This document shows, piece after piece, positions 23,701-45,330 of a stretch of DNA of 64,000 bases. A program made the translations under genes and the position numbers. The first letter of the stretch is position 1. Each line of letters opens with the position of its first letter. A model generated the notes under the pieces. It ran no database searches, was not told where the DNA came from, and was given only the letters and a program-made list of their open reading frames with translations. Source of the DNA: Microglena sp. YARC (lineage: Eukaryota > Chlorophyta > Chlorophyceae > Chlamydomonadales > Chlamydomonadaceae); the NCBI GenBank assembly GCA_022414725.1, contig CM039467.1, positions 15,524,091 to 15,588,090 of the forward strand. Reading direction: 5' to 3'.

Positions 23701-26700
23701 CAGGAGAGGCATGTCATTGCTACCACCATCACCTCCACTCCCACCCTCCCCACTTCCTCCACCACCACTGCCGGCTTCTCCGCCGCCACTACCACCTTCT
23801 CCACCTCCACTGCCGCCACTACTACCTCCTTCTCCACCACCACTACCACCTCTGCTTCTGCTCCCATTGTTGGTCTGCTCTCCCTCTGCAGTCATCCTTG
23901 GCCTGCTCCCCATCTCCATCTGTGGGCATCTCCCCATCCCCATGTTTTGCTGGAGCAGGGGGTTGAGAGAGTAGAGGGAGTCCATGGCGGGCCACCTCTG
24001 GGGCAGCGTGGGGTTGGGAGCATTATGCATGAGAGCACAGCCTCCCGGAGCTTGGCCAACGCCTCCGCCTAGGCCAACGCCTCTGCCTAGGCCAACGCCT
24101 GTAGCGGGGCCAAGACCATGCTGTGCTGCCAAGAGAGCATCCGCAGACAGTAAGTCCCGGTAGTTTTTAGCTGTTGCTGCTGCTGCTGCTGCTGCTGAAT
24201 TAGGAGGTTGCTGCTGCAGCTGCTGAATTAGGAGGTTGCCATTTGGCAGGGGGGGCACAGACTCCAGCAGGCTGTTACAGGCTCTGCTACCCAACACTTT
24301 GGGCCTGCTACCGCTGGACAGGTTGGATGGCAGGCCAAATCCCGGAGGTGGGGTGGAACTTTTGGGGCCAATGTGAGGCTCTGGGGACAGAGAATGGAGG
24401 TGCTTGCGCTCGGGAGCCTGTGCATGGTGATGGTGCTGATGCTGGTGGTGCTGGTGGTCCTGGTCCTCCTGGTGCTGGTGGCGGCGATGCAGGGATAGGA
24501 GGTATGGCTGGCGCACTTGGGGCTTCAGAACTAGGGGTGGCAGCAGTTGCTGCTGGCTCTGCTGTGCTTGATCTGAGCCACTTGCAGCAACAGCTGTAGG
24601 CTCTGCTAGTAGTGAGCTAGGCCGCTGCTTCCAGAGCTTGGGGTGCTGAAGGTTCTGCCGGGCAAGATCGGCATTGCGTTGCATTGTATTGAGTTGCAAA
24701 CGCAGAAGAGGCATGTCATTGCTACCACCATCACCTCCACTCCCACCCTTCCCACTTCCTCCACCGCCACTACCGCCTTCTCCACCACCACTACCACCTT
24801 CTCCACCTCCACTGCCGCCACCACTACCATCTTCTCCACCACCACTACCACCTCCTTCTCCGCCACCACTACCACCTCCGCTCCTGCTCCCATTGTTGGC
24901 CTGCTCTCCATCCGCAACCCTGCGGGAAGGAAGGATATCCACATGGGAGCCTTCGAGTAGTTGGTTCGGCCGCTGCTGCCCAAGGGCATTCGGATGTCGG
25001 TCAGTATTGTTACCGCTACCTCCACTGCCATGTTGAATCTCAAAATCCGCAGCTCCCCCACTGCCGCTGCCCCCTCCTCCGCCGCTGCCAGCGTTGTCTC
25101 CACTCCCGCTCCCGCTTCCACTGCGGAAGTTATGGTTACCAGAGGGAGGTGTTAGTTGGCGCCGCTCTTGCGCTAATCGGCTGCCAGACTCCAGGTCACA
25201 GTTGGCTGCGATTGCTCTAGGATAACTTCCGAGTTGCTGAAGCAAGGCATCCGCTGCGGCTGAAGGTTTGGGGGTCTGTCGATCAGAGGACTCGCAGTTG
25301 CGTACTTGGACAGGAATAATGCGGGGCTTGTCTTTCCCTGCTACGTCCAGTTTTCCTTCTGTTAGCAGGTCCTGGCTTTGCCCCATGGTCTTGCGCTGCT
25401 CTGCCTCTGCTTGCCAAAGACGACGAGCAGCCAAATTGCAGGCTGGAGCCATGTAACCAAGTTTAAGTTCTGCCTGTTCTTGGCGCAGGCTTTCTAGCTG
25501 GGCAGGCACCTGGTTTGCTGCTGCTTGCAGGGGCTGTACGAAGGAAAGGGGGTTAAGCAGATGGGGCAGCATACCGGCAGCAGCGCGCATGTGGATTTTC
25601 CGTGCTACATCACCGCCAGCCGCCATAAGGACCGCTTTGGCGGCGGCTGCGGCAGCGGCAGCCGCTGCTGAAGCGACAGCTTCAATGGTCTTCATGTGAG
25701 GAATGCTCGACCTTGACCCGCTCTGCCCCCCTGCTCCTTCCCTGCTTCCGAGCCCTTGGACATTGGCCCATCTAATCATGCTTTCCTTGACATTGTAGGA
25801 GATGGTACGAGTCATTGCCTCCGCCGGGTGAGCGCTTGTTGGTCCAGTGTTGGGATAGTGTTGCCTTGCTGCCGTGTTGCTGATTGCTGGGCCAGTTGCT
25901 GGGCCAGTGTTGCCAGCTGCTTCTGGACTGCTGCCTTGGTCCCCACCTGCAACTGATCCAAAGTAATTGGCTGAAATGGTGTCAAGATGAAGCATAGCAC
26001 ACAAAGAGGCAACATGTTCACCGTTGCCACAATTTGAGGCTGGGAGGAGGATCTACTCCTCATAGAATTTGTGTTGGATAGAGATAGCAGGTAGTTAAGA
26101 TAGGGGTAGGTAGTTTTTTTAAATACTGGTTGGTAGATAGGTAGGTAGGTAGGTAGGTAGGTAGGTAGATAGGTAGATAGGTAGATAGGCAGGTAGGTAG
26201 GCAGGCAGGTAGGTAGGTAGGCAGGTAGGTAGGTAGGTAGGTAGGCAGGTAGGCAGGCAGGCAGGCAGGCAGGCAGGTAGGTATGTAGGTAGGTAGGCAG
26301 GCAGGCAGGTAGGTAGGCAGGCAGGCAGGCAGGCAGGCAGGTAGGTAGGCAGGCAGGTAGGCAGGCAGGCAGGTAGGTAGGTAGGTAGGTAGGTAGGTAG
26401 GTAAGGTAGGTAAGGTAGGTAGTTAGGTAGGTAGGTAGGTAAGTAGGTAGGTAGGTAGGTAGGTAGGTAGGTAGGTAGGTAGGTAGGTAGGTAGGTAGGT
26501 AGGTAGATAGGTAGATAGGTAGGTAGGTAGGTAGGTAGGTAGGTAGGTAGGTAAAAAGGTAAAATACAGGTAGTTTCCTAAAATAATTGGTTTCAAATAG
26601 TGGAAGCAGAACTTAGGTTTGTTTACATTGCCCATCCTCAATAAGGGCAGCTCAGATTTGTTTCTATGGCTCCACCTAATGATGAGCACAGCACGGCACA

Positions 26701-27508
26701 GAGCACAGTGCACGAGCACTCTCAATGAGCATCTGCCTTAATTGTGCTCAGAGAGCAAAGCATTGAGCAAGGCTCCATGTCAGCAACTGCAAATTTAGGG
26801 GGTCTTCGGCACTCTTTTCTGCACTCCTGCGGTACCCCTCTCATTCACAATGCACCCTTCCAAACCAAATAAAAGGATGCTGAAGACCCCCCAAATTAGC
26901 AGTGTGCTAGCTGTTACAGCATTTATCTGCCCAGCCTCATGAAGCAACAGGGAAAGAAACTGAGCTATAAAACGGAAACGCTCATGCATGATCAGTTGGC
27001 TTGCAATGAATGCTTAGTCGGCTCGAACCCTTCAGACTAAATGGTACCTCCGGCACTACTGGTGTACCATGTGTGACCTCTGGGGACTCGCCTACATTGA
27101 GGGCGGTAAAAAACATTCCACCAATTTTGTTTGTGGTGTACAATTGGGAGTTTGGGTGGAGATGTTCACCTCCACTTCTGCCCTCTCATACTCAACCTGA
27201 AACACACCATGTGGTATTGGGACACCATGTGGTATTGAGCCGGTGTGTTGGTGGTCTGTTGGTGTGGTGGTGTATGTGGTGGTAGTGGTGGTGTGGGGTT
27301 GTGGTAATGGTGTATGTGGTAGTGGTTATATTGGTGGTGGTGAGATGGTGGTGGTGTGGTGGGGTTGTGGTGGGGTTGTGGTGGATTAATTAATACTCCA
27401 GACTGACTATTGATGTGAAAGTGTGATGGAGTCCAGAAGTAATATCAAAAGACAGCCTGGAAGCATGGTAAGCTCTACACACATATTATACGCAAACACA
27501 GATCTACC

Positions 27509-27600
<92 letters not shown>

Positions 27601-27605
27601 CAGAC

Positions 27606-27658
<53 letters not shown>

Positions 27659-28856
27659 TGTCCTGGGTCAACATTAGCCTGTTCTGCTGCGGCGAGGAGC
27701 AAAGTGCTTAGACCTGAGGCGCACCTGTTGCTTGCGTCGTGGACCTTCCACCTAGCCACTGGAAGTTCAGAGCTTGCTGCTGCTCCTGCGGCTTCTGTTC
27801 TTGTGTAGCCATCTTGCCAAGTACTTTCTGTGCATGGCTGCGTATCTGAACTGCAGTTTTAGTACCTGTAGGTAAGAAGGGAGTGGGGATTTTAATTTGA
27901 CCCAATATGCAATGCCATATATATTTTACTAAATTGCCATGACAGAAAGTCAATCCTGTTCCATGTTACAGTGGCAACAGCTTAAGGGACCCGTCCCGTA
28001 AAGTTGCCGGTCATCCCTTTCCATCTTGCCGCAAAACTCGCGACCTGCGTGTGTTTACAGTTGTCACGCTCATATGAGCAGCTGGTCACCGGAGCGCTAT
28101 GCAGATACGTTGGCACGCTGCTTGAGCAAATGTTCCCAGGAGCTTGGCCCTCACCCCCCACCCCCCATACACACACTTGATGTCGCTTGGCAGCTGCATT
28201 TCCCCGCAAGAGCAGCCCCGCATTCGGACTTAGCCATGCCGAAGCTTCGGGGCGAAGAATGGCAAGTCTTCACTCATTTCTAGCAGCGTTAAGTTATCCT
28301 TTTCCTAGGCGCATGCTTGGTCAAGGAAGAAGGAGGGGGCGAGCGGTTGGGGATTCGCACTTTCAGCAGACGCACCTCGCAACTGCAACAAGTTTTCTGC
28401 TTAAGCGCGGAAGGAGAGCATGAACAGCAGAGCATACTTAAGTAGCCCAAGGCCATCAAAATGATGAAGTGTTAGCTCGTTTGCTAAGAAAAGGCCATAC
28501 CCCGTCGCCGTGACTGGAGACTTAGCGCACCTATAAACTCGCCAATCTTCTTCCACTGGCCTCGACCATAAATGCGAAGACCTTCCAAGAATTTTGCGCG
28601 CTCCTCTTCCGTCCATCTCTCTCGGGGCCGTGATAGTTGGTAGCTCCTCTGAAGTTAAATAAGCAGGTCGTGAGTAATTTATCGATAAATAGCTACTACA
28701 GCCATCAAGCAGCTCTATTTCGAGACCCACCTTCTGCTGCGATAGCGAATTGTTAGTTAGAAAGTCCTCCGAGGTCTCCGACTGAGAGAAAAGCTTCCCT
28801 CGCAAACTCGAGCAAGGGGCGGGGTAGCCCCTTCCTTCCTTGGCCTGCGCGTGCAT
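13935..28856 (-). CDS. SHAQKYF-class (CCA1/REVEILLE-like) MYB protein, nine exons, ~1791 aa
   Basis: Hand-built gene; exons (transcript order) 28856-28731, 28648-28531, 27865-27752, 25946-23178, 21943-21815, 18439-18326, 17292-16274, 16110-15934, 14744-13935. All introns are GT-AG (donors include GTAAGT, GTAGGT, GTGGGT), every phase matches, and the total is 1791 codons plus stop. ATG 28856 is the first in-frame ATG after a stop. Residues ~49-100 form a single MYB repeat: [16 protein letters not shown], then [14 protein letters not shown], then [13 protein letters not shown]. This class comprises sequence-specific nuclear transcription factors of the green lineage, including the clock factors CCA1/LHY. 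Divergences: SHAQKVL instead of SHAQKYF/FF, and GRGQW like algal relatives. The remaining ~1690 residues are Gln/Ala/Gly/Ser-rich and disordered. A clock role is inference only. Introns of 1-3.4 kb carry repeats and may hide small exons. Confidence 0.78.
15295..15780. repeat. ~105-bp tandem repeat, ~4.5 copies, in MYB-gene intron 8
   Basis: Units share GGCAAAGACTGGGTTGGA, GGTGGGCCGATAATGGTAAT and ACGATACTAGCTATAATCAC. The middle copies are almost identical. Confidence 0.95.
15934..16110 (-). CDS. MYB-like gene exon 8
   Basis: 59 codons, phase 0 in and out, acceptor CCCAACACAG, donor TTG|GTAGGT. Encodes [18 protein letters not shown]... and ends LPGVNNL. No domain. Confidence 0.65.
16274..17292 (-). 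CDS. MYB-like gene exon 7
   Basis: 339 codons plus two bases. Acceptor CTGTCTGCAG, donor ACACAG|GTAGGG. Begins [18 protein letters not shown], has an acidic patch ([15 protein letters not shown]), then [17 protein letters not shown] and basic KQRLKQQRR, which could serve as a nuclear localisation segment (inference). Confidence 0.7.
18104..18303. mobile_element. hAT-like MITE, family 2, diverged copy
   Basis: Begins CAGGGATGTTTTTTCGCTA and contains ACTAGTTTTGACCCCGTTT and GATTTGAAAA, as in the complete copy at 35607-35819. Its 3' inverted repeat is degraded next to exon 6 of the MYB gene. Confidence 0.6.
18326..18439 (-). CDS. MYB-like gene exon 6
   Basis: A small exon with no long open frame of its own, found by splice phase. 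Acceptor CACCTCCACAG, donor GCAG|GTAGGA, phase 1 in and out. Encodes [18 protein letters not shown].... A second copy of its acceptor lies at 18922-18942 across a minisatellite. Confidence 0.6.
18445..18943. repeat. minisatellite between two copies of an exon-6 acceptor
   Basis: Irregular units such as GGTTGTTGTGGTGGAGGTTG and TTGAAGGTTGTTAGGTTGTG. The array ends at 18922-18942 with TCATCTGTGGAGATGCAGG, a near copy of the exon-6 acceptor edge at 18434-18454. Confidence 0.9.
19810..20445. repeat. ~114-bp tandem repeat, ~5.5 copies, in MYB-gene intron 5
   Basis: Unit blocks: GAGTGCAAGCAAGCCCATGA, AGAGGGCACTTGCTACACAC, CATAAACATGGCATGCCCAT and CAATCAAAACATGGGCTATA. Diverged flanking units reach back to about 19630. 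Confidence 0.95.
20521..20658 (+). mobile_element. AT-rich MITE family B with target duplication
   Basis: Inverted ends AGGGAGCGGCATATCATATG and ATATTGCCGTTCCCT. The flanks AGTCATATGT (20511-20520) and AGTCATGTGT (20659-20668) match at 9 of 10 positions, a likely target-site duplication. Its size and long duplication are compatible with Mutator-like elements, but the superfamily is not assigned. Confidence 0.7.
20878..20968. repeat. ~19-bp tandem repeat (TATCGACCCCCCAAAGCTT)
   Basis: Five copies with small changes. A perfect 18-bp palindrome GGAGCACCATGGTGCTCC lies just upstream at about 20838-20855; part of it recurs near 35952. Confidence 0.85.
21100..21292 (+). mobile_element. hAT-type MITE, family 1, copy 1 (193 bp)
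   Basis: Terminal inverted repeats CAGGGTACTTCCA and TGGAAGTACCCTG. Perfect 8-bp target duplication AACTGCAC at 21092-21099 and 21293-21300. TIRs beginning CAGGG and 8-bp duplications are hAT hallmarks. The interior has complementary GCGCGCC/TGCGCGAAACGCGCA blocks and no coding capacity. Confidence 0.92.
21815..21943 (-). CDS. MYB-like gene exon 5
   Basis: Acceptor GGTGCTGCAG, donor CAAG|GTAGGG, phase 1 in and out. Encodes [15 protein letters not shown]..., no domain. Its acceptor is the edge of a ~20-bp GTCAGCACAGGCAAGCA tandem array that fills the intron. Confidence 0.6.
21944..22600. repeat. ~20-bp tandem array in MYB-gene intron 4
   Basis: Irregular repeats of GGCAAGCAGTCAGCACA, GGCAATCCGTCAACTTA and related forms. 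On the minus strand they place TGCCTATGCTGACTG pyrimidine-rich units directly upstream of the exon 5 acceptor. Confidence 0.9.
22648..22842 (+). mobile_element. hAT-type MITE, third family (195 bp)
   Basis: Terminal inverted repeats CAGGGTACTA and TAGTACCCTG. Flanks ATGTGAAT (22640-22647) and GTGTGAAT (22843-22850) match at 7 of 8. The interior differs from family 1 although the tips are alike. Confidence 0.8.
22905..22970 (+). mobile_element. family D element with ATC tail, copy 2
   Basis: CCTTGACTCCGTCAAGCTGT, then ACATTTGGAGTC running into ATCATCATCATCACC. Confidence 0.5.
23095..23160 (-). repeat. dispersed repeat family E, inverted copy
   Basis: Reverse complement of a block found three times at 60229-60545 and again at 63448-63515 (GCCTTAT.ACGAGG, GCCCGTTTGCTTGC). 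Confidence 0.6.
23178..25946 (-). CDS. MYB-like gene exon 4 (large low-complexity exon)
   Basis: ~923 codons between an acceptor GTTGCAG (25947) and a textbook donor GCCG|GTAAGT (23178/23177). Contents in order: Gln/Thr-rich start, an Ala run ([15 protein letters not shown]...), a helix-prone segment with [18 protein letters not shown], Gly/Ser tracts, a His/Gln tract ([13 protein letters not shown]), a second Gly/Ser tract, and a perfect-length 27-residue tandem repeat starting [15 protein letters not shown]. Two Gly-rich stretches, each ending [10 protein letters not shown], are internal duplicates. No catalytic domain is seen; it is probably a transactivation or condensation-type region. 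Confidence 0.75.
26130..26555. repeat. (GTAG)n/(GCAG)n tetranucleotide array in MYB-gene intron 3
   Basis: ~420 bp of GTAG, with GCAG and ATAG variants in patches. Confidence 0.97.
27240..27385. repeat. GTG/GGT-rich low-complexity tract
   Basis: Repeated GTGGTGGT, GTGGGGTTGTGGT motifs, in MYB-gene intron 3. Confidence 0.8.
27508..27658. repeat. (GATA)n microsatellite
   Basis: About 37 GATA units with a short GACA interruption near 27600. It produces Ile-Tyr-Leu-Ser shadow peptides on minus. Confidence 0.97.
27752..27865 (-). CDS. MYB-like gene exon 3 (recognition helix, SHAQK)
   Basis: Acceptor ACCTACAG. It begins mid-codon and completes Gly82, then [18 protein letters not shown] and a Gln-rich run. 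I chose the donor CTAG|GTGGAA because it keeps phase 1 with the next exon. The alternative donor CAG|GTCTAA at 27714 would lead into an early stop in exon 4. Confidence 0.8.
28531..28648 (-). CDS. MYB-like gene exon 2 (first two MYB helices)
   Basis: Acceptor TTAACTTCAG at 28649. It encodes the start of the MYB repeat with Trp54 and Trp74 (numbered in the full model) and ends in a phase-1 donor, ATAG|GTGCGC. Confidence 0.85.
28731..28856 (-). CDS. MYB-like gene exon 1
   Basis: 42 codons from ATG 28856, beginning [10 protein letters not shown] and ending SLSQQK. Donor AAG|GTGGGT, phase 0. The frame continues open upstream without another ATG, so a 5' exon cannot be excluded. Confidence 0.6.
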
Positions 28857-29395
28857 TCCCCTGTCTCTTTGCTTAGTGTTCTGGTGTCTTTTGTTTGCAG
28901 ATGTGATATCTCTTCCTATCAGCTCGACGTCAACAATGAATGAGGAGTTCTGTCGAAATGCTGAGTGTACTGCCACCTGGAAAGCTATCACGTAGATGTA
29001 TCCTAGCTGGCAAGCTAGAGGCACCAAATCCTGAGCTGGCACTCATCCACTTCACACAAACGCAGCATCTGGCAGCATTCTAATGTTTCATCCACAAAAC
29101 TCTGCCACGCTGTACTCGTTTGCGCCATAGCCAAGGATAGATTCCACTCGGTCCTCGCTAGGGCTGGGGTTCAAAACTGCTGTTTAGCGAGACGCTATAC
29201 GACGATTCAATTCCCCAACCGCACCCTGCCAGTGTTGCGTTTTGTGTTAATCGGCATGCACCTGCATCTACCTTATCGTGCATTTCAAGCTGGCAACCAG
29301 GGCGTTACCGTTCTTTGCGTTCCACACGCAAGGCGCGGCGTTCTGAACAACCCTGGCCCCAAGGCTGCTCTCCGCCTTGAGTAACATTACATTGC
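28857..29395. other. 5' flank of the MYB-like gene
   Basis: Open minus frame to 29042 without ATG, then sequence with no recognised feature. The promoter of the minus-strand gene should lie here; no core element was assigned. Confidence 0.4.
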
Positions 29396-29700
29396 ACTAG
29401 CATCTCAGCCCGTCGTACCGTCGGGAGGACCACCCCCGTAGCCACGTCAGGGACAGGTCTCGGAAAATCGAGATCCGAAACCAAGAAACCAAAAGCCCAA
29501 CTGCCTGGGCCAAAAGCGGGTAAACCCCTGACAACGCGCTATTATATATACTGACTAGCATCTGAGCCCGTCGTACCGACGGGAGGACCCCCGTGGCCAC
29601 GTCTGCGACAGGTCTCGGAAACTCGAGATCCGAAACCAAAGAAACCAATGCCCTGAAACCACGCGCTAGACCCTCGCGCTACTTTATATAATAAGATTGT
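29396..29700. repeat. direct duplication, ~158-bp period, with hairpin
   Basis: Two copies starting ACTAGCATCT(C/G)AGCCCG at 29396 and 29554. Both carry CCCGTCGTACCG(T/A)CGGG, a 7-bp stem with TAC loop, then GACAGGTCTCGGAAA and AGATCCGAAACCAA, and both finish in TATATA. They look like two insertions of one short element or one tandem duplication. Confidence 0.8.
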
Positions 29701-30090
29701 CATCGACAGGCCAGTAATATACTAATATCAACTTACAAGGTTACCGGTACACAACCTTCAAAGATTTATCCTGATGGTTTACATGATCTATCAGTCTACC
29801 AGCCTTCAAGAACAAAACGTAATTCTGCATCATCTTCGTTTGCTATCAAATAAATGATTGTCCCTTCTTTTCATACGATAGTTGATCAATGAAGGCCCCT
29901 TGCTAACTTTAAAATCCAATCTTCAATATCGTAGGAGCCTTAATTGATGGCGGTCTTAGTTTTTGGCGGTTGTAAAAACAAACTGAACCAAATCACCCTG
30001 CGCCCTAACTGTGGCGGTTATGTAGCATGCGAACCATGACTTTACCTAAGTGGCTAAGTGCCATGCTTAGGCGATAACATTTTAAACACA

Positions 30091-30505
30091 CATTCTTGGC
30101 CATGGCGGTTCCATATAAACCACATTCAATCTCCCAAATTCAGATATTGATCCCTGGACCTAGGCATAAATATTATCCTGGGCATGTGCAGGACATGTGA
30201 TTAAATTATGTCCTTGGCCAAGGCATACTAAACTGATTCAACTGGGCGTACAGCCATATCGTACACTAGTAACTCGTACACCCAAATATGGGATCGCAAT
30301 ATCGCATCCCATATTTTCTACAGACAGTGAGCATATTTAATTGCAGGGGCACACCCACTTGCAAGATAATATTTCAGCAGTTACATGTTAAAACGCATTC
30401 TTGGCCATGGCTGTTATATTTGAAAACACATTCAATGTTCCGTACTCAGATATTGATCCCTATGCCTAGGCATAAATATCATCCTGGGCATGTGATTAAA
30501 TAATA
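30091..30505. repeat. direct duplication of a ~115-bp block, ~300 bp apart
   Basis: Shared blocks CATTCTTGGCCATGG, CAGATATTGATCCCT, CCTAGGCATAAATAT and ATCCTGGGCATGTG at 30091-30205 and 30393-30505. Non-coding. Confidence 0.75.
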
Positions 30506-31078
30506 TCCTGGGAGTGTTCAGGCTGCTTATAGCCTTGTAGGCTATTTAATAAAATAACATGTGCATTTGTTGAAAGACAACGTGTTGCCACCGACAGGAC
30601 TACTCGTGTACTCTGGAAACGGTGCAACGAGATGGATCTCGCAAATGACAACACTCGAAGTCACCTTTATGGCACACACATCCAACCTACCTCTAACTAC
30701 TGGTGACAAGTGTGGGCTCCAGGTCGTCTGGGAAATATGAATGCCGGCACTTCGCATGGTCTCAAAGGTAAATGTCAAACTATTCAGCTTAAGTTCATGA
30801 AAAGGGCTCTAGGCTTTAGAGATAACACCTAAACCGACTTGGTTCTTAATAAAGTCAATATATCACCTAAATGGGCTCAATGGTTGAGATAGAGTACGGT
30901 ATTGGCTTTTGGAATAAAGTCGTTGACCGTAAGGGGGAAATGATAATGGCATCTGTAAATAACAGACAGTGACTGACAATCCCCAAGTATAGTGAACCCC
31001 AGGAAATTGTGTGATAGCAAAGGAGTCGGTATTACATATATTACGTTAGCGACTTGAATGATGTCAAAGGATATATGA
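30506..31078. other. spacer, possible degraded retroelement body
   Basis: No intact frame. It lies immediately upstream of a LINE-like C-terminal fragment and may be its decayed body, but no reverse transcriptase motif could be read. Confidence 0.3.
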
Positions 31079-31320
31079 CAGAGTCCCACTGATAGAAACC
31101 ATACTTCCACATACACTAACTCAAATGATAGGAATGATATTAAATGCATAGGAAGACTACGTCGTCGAGCTCACAATTTGAGTGTTGAATCAGATAGGAG
31201 TACCTCGCGTTCTTGTAGACTTTGCAAGTGCTGTGATTTGATGGGCGACAGTAGAGAGTGGTTGAAGATGAAATGCATTTCATGATTAAATGTCCTTTAA
31301 ACGCCGGGGACAGTTTGTTT
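31079..31320 (+). pseudogene. non-LTR retrotransposon (LINE) C-terminal fragment, frameshifted
   Basis: The frame reads RLRRRAHNLSVESDR then SCRLCKCC. After a one-base shift it reads VEDEMHFMIKCPLN. Together this is the order of a C-terminal Cys/His motif found in many LINE polyproteins (S/AHxLxIExxR, CxxC, EDExHFxxxCP). No upstream reverse transcriptase is legible, and stops flank the piece on both sides. Confidence 0.5.
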
Positions 31321-32480
31321 TATAAACTGAAAAATTAACCTGAATTGGTTGATAAAGACTCCAGCATGAATCCTGTTTGAATCCTGATTCCTTTGAAGGA
31401 TGGACTTACCCCGGACATACCCAATACTTTTTATTTAAAAATGCGATAAGAATCGCACAATTCAATTATCGTCCCATTTGGGATGACGATTTAATTATCC
31501 CTGTAGCAAGAACTCAGGTAAAACGTTTATTTAGGGTTCAGTTCATCAATGCCTTTTATTTTCTTAGCCCTTCGAGTCACGTTTGGGCAAGTCTCTTTAG
31601 ACTATTCGGCCTACCCCTGGACTGTAACGTACAGGTTCTCAGTTTAGTTCCCAGATTGTGTGCTGCAGAAGCTTCAAGGAGGACAGGCACTGCGACAGTA
31701 CTGCTGGCTGCTGGTGATTGCACGTTCCCTGCGTGCTGCGCCCGAGTGCCCTACGAACTCGAACTAATCGACACCGACTATCATAGTATGGTAAGTAAAG
31801 AGCAGAGGGGTAAAGAGTTCTAGCACCTGCTGTAGGACGCTTCAGAGATTGCGGAGATTCACGAGCTGTTGATAGCGTGGATACTGGCGTGGACATGATA
31901 TGGCCTTATAATCTGTCATTTGTCACGTTGGATGAATGGGCGCATGCATTCATGAATGGTTGGATGGAGGATCCAAGCAGTTTGGATTCATCCTAGCTGT
32001 CACGATTCGGTTAATTCATGGCTATGATGTTCAGGATGAATGCACAGCGTCACATTAGATTCACAATCAACCTATCTCGCTTTCCTGGCGCTTGCGCGAT
32101 ACGACGAAAGCAACGCTTAACTTTAACTTTCAGCCGAACTTCTCAAATTGTCACCCATTCATTAAGAACGTTCGTATAGGCATCTGCTTCTATTCCCCCC
32201 AACGACACGCATAACTCGCAAGCCAAGGCGGACAGCTGCGTCCACACCAAGTTGATTTCCCGGCCGGAGCTCTTTGCTGCATCCTTCTTTGTCGATCACT
32301 GTCGGAAGGTACTTTTAATTCTCCCTGTAGGAACCAGAACCTTTATTAGAGCTCGAAACTGATGCTTTGAACCTTGCGTTTGTACGAAGGTTTGATCACC
32401 GCTCCTGCCCCTGCCACGCTTTTTACAGCCCCATGTCGTGACAATATTCAGGGGACTCCGTGAGTTGGAAAGCTCCCTTC
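31321..32480. other. 5' region of the F-box/RCC1 gene
   Basis: No supported gene. A dispersed family F piece (TTTGGGCAAGTCTCTTTAGA ... CTGGACTGTAACGTAC) lies at 31585-31633. An in-frame TGA at 32439 precedes the ATG chosen for the downstream gene. Confidence 0.4.
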
Positions 32481-44659
<12,179 letters not shown>

Positions 44660-44734
44660 GTATGTCGTAGCTTTGGCTTTGCCCCATTTGCTTATATTAC
44701 AATTTTAAAGAGCACTGGTATTGTCAGAACGTGA

Positions 44735-45025
44735 CGAGAAATGGAGAGCTGGGTCAGGGTCGTTGGACACTGTTGGAAGTGAACTGCCCCAGGCAGTCCT
44801 TGTTGCCACAGGTATGTCGTAGCTTTTGCTTTGCCCCATTTGCCGGTTTATGTTGAAATTTAAAAGGCGTCAGAATCGTTCAGGACGTGGCGAGCAATGG
44901 AGAGCTGGGCCAGGGTCGTTGGACACCGTTAGAAGTGAACTGCCCCAGGCAGTCCTGATGGGTAAAGATTTTGAAGGGAAATATTTTGAAGGTTGTGTAT
45001 CTTGATAGCTGATACTGCTTGTTAC
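44735..45025 (+). repeat. two tandem copies of exon 6's 3' half
   Basis: AATGGAGAGCTGGG(T/C)CAGG through CCCCAGGCAGTCC recurs near 44740-44812 (with CCACAG|GTATGT donor) and 44894-44960 (donor displaced to about 45031). The upstream parts of the exon are absent, so these cannot encode full blades. Confidence 0.85.
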
Positions 45026-45053
45026 CACAGGTATGTCCCCATATATATATAAA

Positions 45054-45069
45054 GAGAGGGAGAGAGAGG

Positions 45070-45138
<69 letters not shown>
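45054..45138. repeat. (GA)n microsatellite
   Basis: GA run that directly adjoins a family C element (45139-45255), as at 10.4 kb. Confidence 0.95.
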
Positions 45139-45141
<3 letters not shown>

Positions 45142-45255
45142 GCATTACTTAATCTCAGCAAAACAATGCTGAAACTGGACAGCGTCACAGCCTGCCTACT
45201 GTCCAGTTGTACAACCGGATGAGGGTTTTTGAGGCCCAAAGAGATGGGGAAGGGG
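45135..45255 (+). mobile_element. dispersed element family C, copy 5
   Basis: ATTACTTAATCTCAGCAAAA, CACAGCCTGCCTACTGTCCA and GATGAGGGTTTTTGAGGCCC. Confidence 0.6.
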
Positions 45256-45296
45256 AGCTGGGGTGTAGCAATTTTCGATTTTCGTTTTTGCCACAG

Positions 45297-45330
45297 GTTC
45301 GGATCGTGTCGGTTACCTGTGGAGCGTGTC
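45297..45330 (+). CDS. F-box/RCC1 gene exon 7 start (blade 3), disrupted
   Basis: Acceptor TTGCCACAG at 45296, phase 0, reading VRIVSVTCGA, the standard opening of an RCC1 blade. A 20-bp minisatellite that repeats the coding bases for VSVTCGA follows at once, and no continuation of the blade is seen beyond it. It may be a pseudo-exon, with the true exon elsewhere or lost. Confidence 0.5.

Noticed and set aside
25812..26063. Minus frame with [19 protein letters not shown] as a second MYB recognition helix
   Set aside because: It resembles [14 protein letters not shown] only superficially, lacks SHAQK, and stops at 25812; the other frame carries on for >900 codons with matching splice phase.
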